In this document: one piece after another, positions 48,943 to 51,648 of the stretch | How positions within the stretch are numbered: position 1 is the stretch's first letter | How the letters are laid out: each line of letters opens with the position of its first letter | Origin: Rheinheimera soli | GTDB lineage: Bacteria > Pseudomonadota > Gammaproteobacteria > Enterobacterales > Alteromonadaceae | Direction: 5' to 3' | NCBI RefSeq assembly: GCF_021290985.1 | Contig: NZ_JAJOYU010000031.1 | Coordinates: 1-51,648, forward strand | DNA: 51,648 nucleotides | Notes under the pieces: model-generated | The model's database searches: none | What the model was told of the DNA's origin: nothing | What the model saw: only the letters and a program-made list of their open reading frames with translations | Translations under genes and position numbers: made by a program

Positions 48943-49839
48943 ATGTTCTTCAGACTATTATTTTTATGCACTTTGTTGCTGGTGAGTGTTGCACAAGCCT
49001 CAGAGGCGCAGCTGTTGAGGCAAGATTATCAAAGCACAGTCGATGGTTTAAAGCGGCAGTATTTTGTTTATTTACCTGCGGGCTATGATCAAAAGGCTGC
49101 ACAAAAATGGCCGGTGCTGTTGTTTTTGCACGGTAATGGCGAACGTGGCAATGGCCTGGATGAGCTTGATTACACTATGGTTCACGGCCCTTTATACGAA
49201 GCCTGGGTACAAAAACGTGACCTACCTTTTATTATGATAGTGCCGCAATTGCAGATGTTTGATATGGGTAAGCTGCCTTATATTGCCAACCGCAGCAAAG
49301 CTGATATTCCCAAACGCTTAGCGGATGGCGTGCCTGAGCGCCCTGTGATGTTTCCATCTGATAAAGCCATAGCGCCAGCTAAAGCTGTAGCTGATATGTC
49401 GAAAGTACCAGTGTTATTGCCAAATGGCTGGGAGAAGGCAGAGCAGGATTTATTGGCGATGCTTGCCGCAGTGCAGAAAAATTACAACACAGATACCAAA
49501 CGGCTGTATATCTCTGGCATCAGCTACGGTGGTTTTGGCACCTGGTATATGGCCAGCAAACACCCACAATTATTTGCTGCCGCTGCTCCTGTAGTGGCTT
49601 GGGGTCATCCGGATTTAATGCCACCTATAGCCAAAGCTAAGTTACCACTTTGGGTGATAGCTGCAGGCCGTGATTCGGCTATCAATAAAGATAACATCTA
49701 CCCAGGCATAGAGAAGCTGCGCCAATTAGGCCACACCAATGTGCGCTTTAGTATGCTGGAACAAGCCGAACACGACGCTTGGCGACAAGTGTACGAAGGC
49801 TGGGATATTTATGGCTGGTTATTGGGGCAGGAGAAGTAG
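48943..49839 (+). CDS. Exported alpha/beta hydrolase (esterase/PHB-depolymerase-like)
   Basis: A 298-residue exported hydrolase. The signal peptide ends near residue 19 (VAQA). The fold shows the strand-loop LLFLHGNGERG, the nucleophile elbow GISYGGFG with Ser194, an acidic residue in GRDSAINKD and the catalytic His277 in EHDAW. The layout matches exported carboxylesterases and PHB-depolymerase-like dienelactone-hydrolase relatives that are often encoded beside polysaccharide or polymer degradation genes; the substrate is not predictable. AAAAGGAG lies just before the ATG. It is the last clearly core-like gene before the accessory right end. Confidence 0.88.
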   Translation: MFFRLLFLCTLLLVSVAQASEAQLLRQDYQSTVDGLKRQYFVYLPAGYDQKAAQKWPVLLFLHGNGERGNGLDELDYTMVHGPLYEAWVQKRDLPFIMIVPQLQMFDMGKLPYIANRSKADIPKRLADGVPERPVMFPSDKAIAPAKAVADMSKVPVLLPNGWEKAEQDLLAMLAAVQKNYNTDTKRLYISGISYGGFGTWYMASKHPQLFAAAAPVVAWGHPDLMPPIAKAKLPLWVIAAGRDSAINKDNIYPGIEKLRQLGHTNVRFSMLEQAEHDAWRQVYEGWDIYGWLLGQEK

Positions 49840-49874
49840 GGTTGATAGTCACTTTGGGCTCTTGATAAAACAGA

Positions 49875-49894
49875 AGGCTATCGCGAGGTAGCCT
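49875..49894. terminator. Hairpin after the esterase gene
   Basis: AGGCTATC (49875-49882) pairs with GGTAGCCT (49887-49894), with one T-G pair, around a GCGA loop. On the minus strand it is followed by TCTGTTTT, and on the plus strand by CTGGCTTTG. It may end the esterase and antitoxin genes in both directions. Confidence 0.55.
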
Positions 49895-49925
49895 CTGGCT
49901 TTGTTGGTGCCGCACGTATTTGTAG

Positions 49926-50159
49926 CTAAAACCTTTCCCGCTCTTGTTGCTCTTGACTGGCTCGCTCTAAGGTAAAATCTTCCGTGGCGACTTCGCTTTG
50001 GAAGAAAAATGAATCCCATGTACTTGCTACAGGTGTGAGAATACGATCTTGTCCAACAACCCTAATGCTGACCTCATTCACACGTTCTGGGAAGCAAGCT
50101 TCTGCTGGCAAGCGCACGGTCTGTGAGTTTTTATGTTGAAACACAGTAGCTGTTTTCAT
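49926..50159 (-). CDS. VapB-like antitoxin without its toxin
   Basis: A 77-residue protein that looks like a VapB antitoxin of the AbrB/MazE swapped-hairpin group. Its core KNSQTVRLPAEACFPERVNEVSIR fits the DNA-binding domain (shown in part: SQTVRLPAEACF), and the C-terminal half with WDSFFF and EDF is the usual toxin-binding tail. GGAG precedes the ATG. No vapC follows: the 86 bases downstream to the esterase gene have no room for a PIN toxin. It may be a relic, or it may act as an antitoxin against a toxin elsewhere. Confidence 0.75.
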   Translation of the reverse strand: MKTATVFQHKNSQTVRLPAEACFPERVNEVSIRVVGQDRILTPVASTWDSFFFQSEVATEDFTLERASQEQQERERF

Positions 50160-50284
50160 TGTGCATTCTCCACTTACTTATACCGATGCTGAAAACATAT
50201 ACCCGAATGCTTAGTGACTCAAGTTACGGAAATATTTTAATGTGAGTCTTAAAGTGGCCATTTTGCGGTAGGGGATTACCGTGC

Positions 50285-50624
50285 CACGGCTCAGATCATA
50301 GGCAGCATAAGGTCTTGCATCGTATTACTGATTGCATCCTCAAAAGTAAGCGATTCTTAATGAAATTTAACTCTTGACGCCCTTGGCTTTAGGTCTTTCG
50401 ACCAGCGCCACTAGGTCCTTTAAGTTACGGGCAAGTCGGTCGATCTAGTGAGCATGAACTGTATCACCCTCGCGGACGTAATTGAGAAGATCTTGCAGGG
50501 CTGGTCGGTGAGTAGATCAGCCAGAACACTTATCGGTAAACGTCTTGTTGATAGTAATGCCGTCGAGCTTGCGGTCGGTGTTTTGGTCGGCTGAGCTTAC
50601 ACGGATGTAGGCAATGTGGGACAT
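50285..50624 (-). pseudogene. Serine recombinase (resolvase) pseudogene
   Basis: Minus-strand reading from ATG 50624 gives the resolvase/invertase N terminus SHIAYIRVSSADQNTD, with the catalytic Ser of the YxRVSS motif, then DKTF-like NKTFTDKCSG, HRPALQDLLNYVREGD and IDRLARNLKDLVALVE. Three in-frame stops interrupt it: TGA 50517-50519, TAG 50445-50447 and TAA 50367-50369. A frame change after the last allows remnants such as LTFEDAISNTMQDLML. The C-terminal helix-turn-helix is missing. It is a decayed Tn3-type or Pin-like recombinase and marks past mobility. Confidence 0.85.
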
Positions 50625-50817
50625 AAACACCTCATAAGACATTAAGATCTAGATGTACCGAATTATCTTCAGCTTTTCGCTAATGTAAATCTTAATATCT
50701 CTACTTTTTCCGGACAATTAGACCGGACTTTAAGGTGTACCCTGATGTCCGGCTATGGTGGTCGTGCGGGAATTCGTTTAGTCTCTACTTTTTACACAAT
50801 GGATATGGAGTCGTTGA
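50625..50817. repeat. Short repeats upstream of the unknown membrane gene
   Basis: The 12-base direct repeat TCTCTACTTTTT occurs at 50698-50709 and 50782-50793. Between them CCGGAC occurs at 50710-50715 and 50723-50728 in direct orientation, 13 bases apart, and as GTCCGG at 50747-50752. They may be recombination subsites of the lost resolvase or operator sites for the next gene; neither is shown. Confidence 0.5.
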
Positions 50818-51357
50818 ATGGACATGTGGGAGTTGCTGAAAGACGGCGGTTTGCTTGTAGTCGGGATAGTTCTCGGTTGGGGAGGGCATTTTGTTCAACA
50901 ACGAGCGCAGTTCCAAGGTAAGCTAAAAGTCGATGCGCTTGAAGCTGACAGGACGTTTTACCGTCGTATATTGTCGATGCTTCCGACAGATTCTGCTCCC
51001 GTCGGCCTTTTCACAAGACATAATTTTGCGTTATCAATACATCGAGGGGCCTCAGCACCTATTTTTGAGGTAGGCGAGTTTCTGCAAGCACCTGATTCTG
51101 TGTTCTTGTTACCAGAGATGAAAAAGGTTTTTAAGCCTTTTGCAGATGACTTTCTCGCATTCAGATACAAGCTCGGAGAGCTGATTCACCCAAAGACCGA
51201 GGAGTGGTCCACTTGTGTCAGGGGGGATTGTGACCCAGACCACTTCATTCCGCCAGAAGTAGAAAAGGAGCTAAATGACATTTCGACTTTGGCAGATAAA
51301 TTAGCGGAGTCTTACACAAATCTGGTTTTGAAGGGCAAGCAGAACTTAAGTATCTAG
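50818..51357 (+). CDS. Membrane-anchored protein of unknown function
   Basis: A 179-residue protein that I do not recognise. Residues ~10-24 (GGLLVVGIVLGWGGH) form one N-terminal membrane segment. The rest is predicted helical and soluble, with a Cys pair in TCVRGDCDPDHF near residue 140 and a helical C-terminal tail. A purine-rich GGATATGGAG lies just before ATG 50818. Codon choice (for example TCG, GTA and CCG mixed with rare forms) looks different from the core genes, and the gene lies beside a dead resolvase, so acquisition by transfer is likely. This size and shape are common among mobile gene-cassette proteins, but no integron site is proven. Confidence 0.65.
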   Translation: MDMWELLKDGGLLVVGIVLGWGGHFVQQRAQFQGKLKVDALEADRTFYRRILSMLPTDSAPVGLFTRHNFALSIHRGASAPIFEVGEFLQAPDSVFLLPEMKKVFKPFADDFLAFRYKLGELIHPKTEEWSTCVRGDCDPDHFIPPEVEKELNDISTLADKLAESYTNLVLKGKQNLSI

Positions 51358-51458
51358 GGGGCCCGAAAAAATTTGTGTCAGGCCTTGCCCTTTGCTCCCT
51401 GTTTTGTGCTTGGTATTTAGTGGTGACAACTCAATTTCTTGCTGCGGCTGATGGCAAA

Positions 51459-51648
51459 GGCCACCTTGCGGTGGCTAGGTAGTTGGGGGGATTTATTCGC
51501 GGCTTTGCCGCTCACCTCTCGTTTGACAACGAGAGGCCGCCCTTTGGGCGTTGTCTACGCTTGCTGCGCAAGCTCCGGCTGAACCCCTAACGGCGCTTCG
51601 CGTCCACCGCGAAACCACAATAAAGCAAAAGGCCACCGTTAGGTGGCC
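51459..51648. other. Dense hairpin cluster, possible structured RNA or recombination site
   Basis: Seven stems lie in 190 bases with no reading frame. They are: GCCACC/GGTGGC (51460-51475), GCGGC/GCCGC (51499-51511), CCTCTCGTT/AACGAGAGG (51515-51536, perfect), CGCCC/GGGCG (51538-51550), GCTTGC/GCAAGC (51559-51573), TTCGCG/CGCGAA (51597-51613) and GGCCACC/GGTGGCC (51631-51648). GTTGGGG (51482-51488) can pair with CCCC-T-AAC (51584-51591) and close a four-hairpin multiloop. TTGCGGTGG (51466-51474) can pair with CCACCGC-G-AA (51604-51613) as a further outer stem. The strand used is unknown. The ends carry near-repeats of a GCAAAGGCCACC hairpin. Confidence 0.5.

Noticed and set aside
48756-48971. 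71-codon minus-strand open frame overlapping the start of the esterase gene
   Set aside because: It crosses the signal peptide region of a well-supported gene on the other strand and has no family features.
49840-49925. Hidden vapC toxin gene after vapB
   Set aside because: Only 86 bases are available and no PIN-domain motif can be read in any frame.
51584-51643. Integron attC site formed by CCTAACGG and CCGTTAGG
   Set aside because: The end arms are complementary and GTTAGGT fits the right-hand consensus, but the left arm lacks the expected purine and the inner L boxes do not pair with proper spacing. No integrase gene is seen.

Overview
The window is a stretch of gammaproteobacterial chromosome. 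The gene order pyrG-eno-ftsB-ispD-ispF-truD-surE-pcm-yqaA-nlpD-rpoS, followed by mutS-pncC-recA, is the one known from Enterobacterales and Alteromonadales. The protein sequences and accessory genes (TonB-dependent receptor, FeS-type photolyase, split MetH) suggest an aquatic relative of Rheinheimera or Alishewanella. That placement is inferred from gene content, not from a database comparison.

Bases 1-10500 are the housekeeping core: nucleotide synthesis, glycolysis, cell division, isoprenoid precursors, tRNA modification, damage repair and the general stress sigma factor. Many of these genes overlap or nearly touch. Bases 10500-21500 separate rpoS from mutS, which are close together in many relatives. 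This part holds a TonB-dependent receptor, a four-gene ATP-grasp/alpha-E/transglutaminase cluster of largely unknown biochemistry, and a PhoD-like phosphatase. Bases 21500-30700 hold mutS, pncC, recA with a canonical LexA box, and a methionine operon: metA followed by a methionine synthase split into two translationally coupled genes, all behind a tandem MetJ operator.

Bases 30700-35000 carry a PilZ protein, a TPR lipoprotein with an M28 peptidase, and an OsmC-pirin fusion. Bases 35000-39500 are a minus-strand operon of three photolyase/cryptochrome paralogues from three subfamilies: an iron-sulfur (6-4) type, a CRY-DASH and a class-I-like protein. Their genes overlap by ATGA. Bases 39650-42860 look like a Zrg-type zinc uptake locus (His-rich ZrgA/DUF2796 protein, DUF3299 protein, ABC ATPase and FtsX-like permease), with an AT-rich inverted repeat at the divergent start. 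Bases 43000-48600 hold two convergent signalling genes: an Hpt-REC-REC-GGDEF protein and a 1284-residue GAF/PAS hybrid histidine kinase with two receiver domains. They could form one phosphorelay ending in cyclic-di-GMP.

From about 49840 to the right edge the sequence changes character. It holds an orphan VapB-like antitoxin, a serine-resolvase pseudogene with three in-frame stops, short repeats, a small membrane-anchored protein of unknown function, and a dense hairpin cluster that can be drawn as a multibranched RNA or a recombination-site-like fold. This end looks like a decayed mobile or accessory island that continues beyond the window.

Intergenic punctuation is clear: strong intrinsic terminators follow pyrG, rpoS, the receptor gene, recA, the zrgA-like gene and the ABC permease gene, and a small family of GGGTCAGA/TCTGACCC palindromes sits between genes at three places. 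No tRNA, rRNA, CRISPR array or intact insertion sequence was seen.
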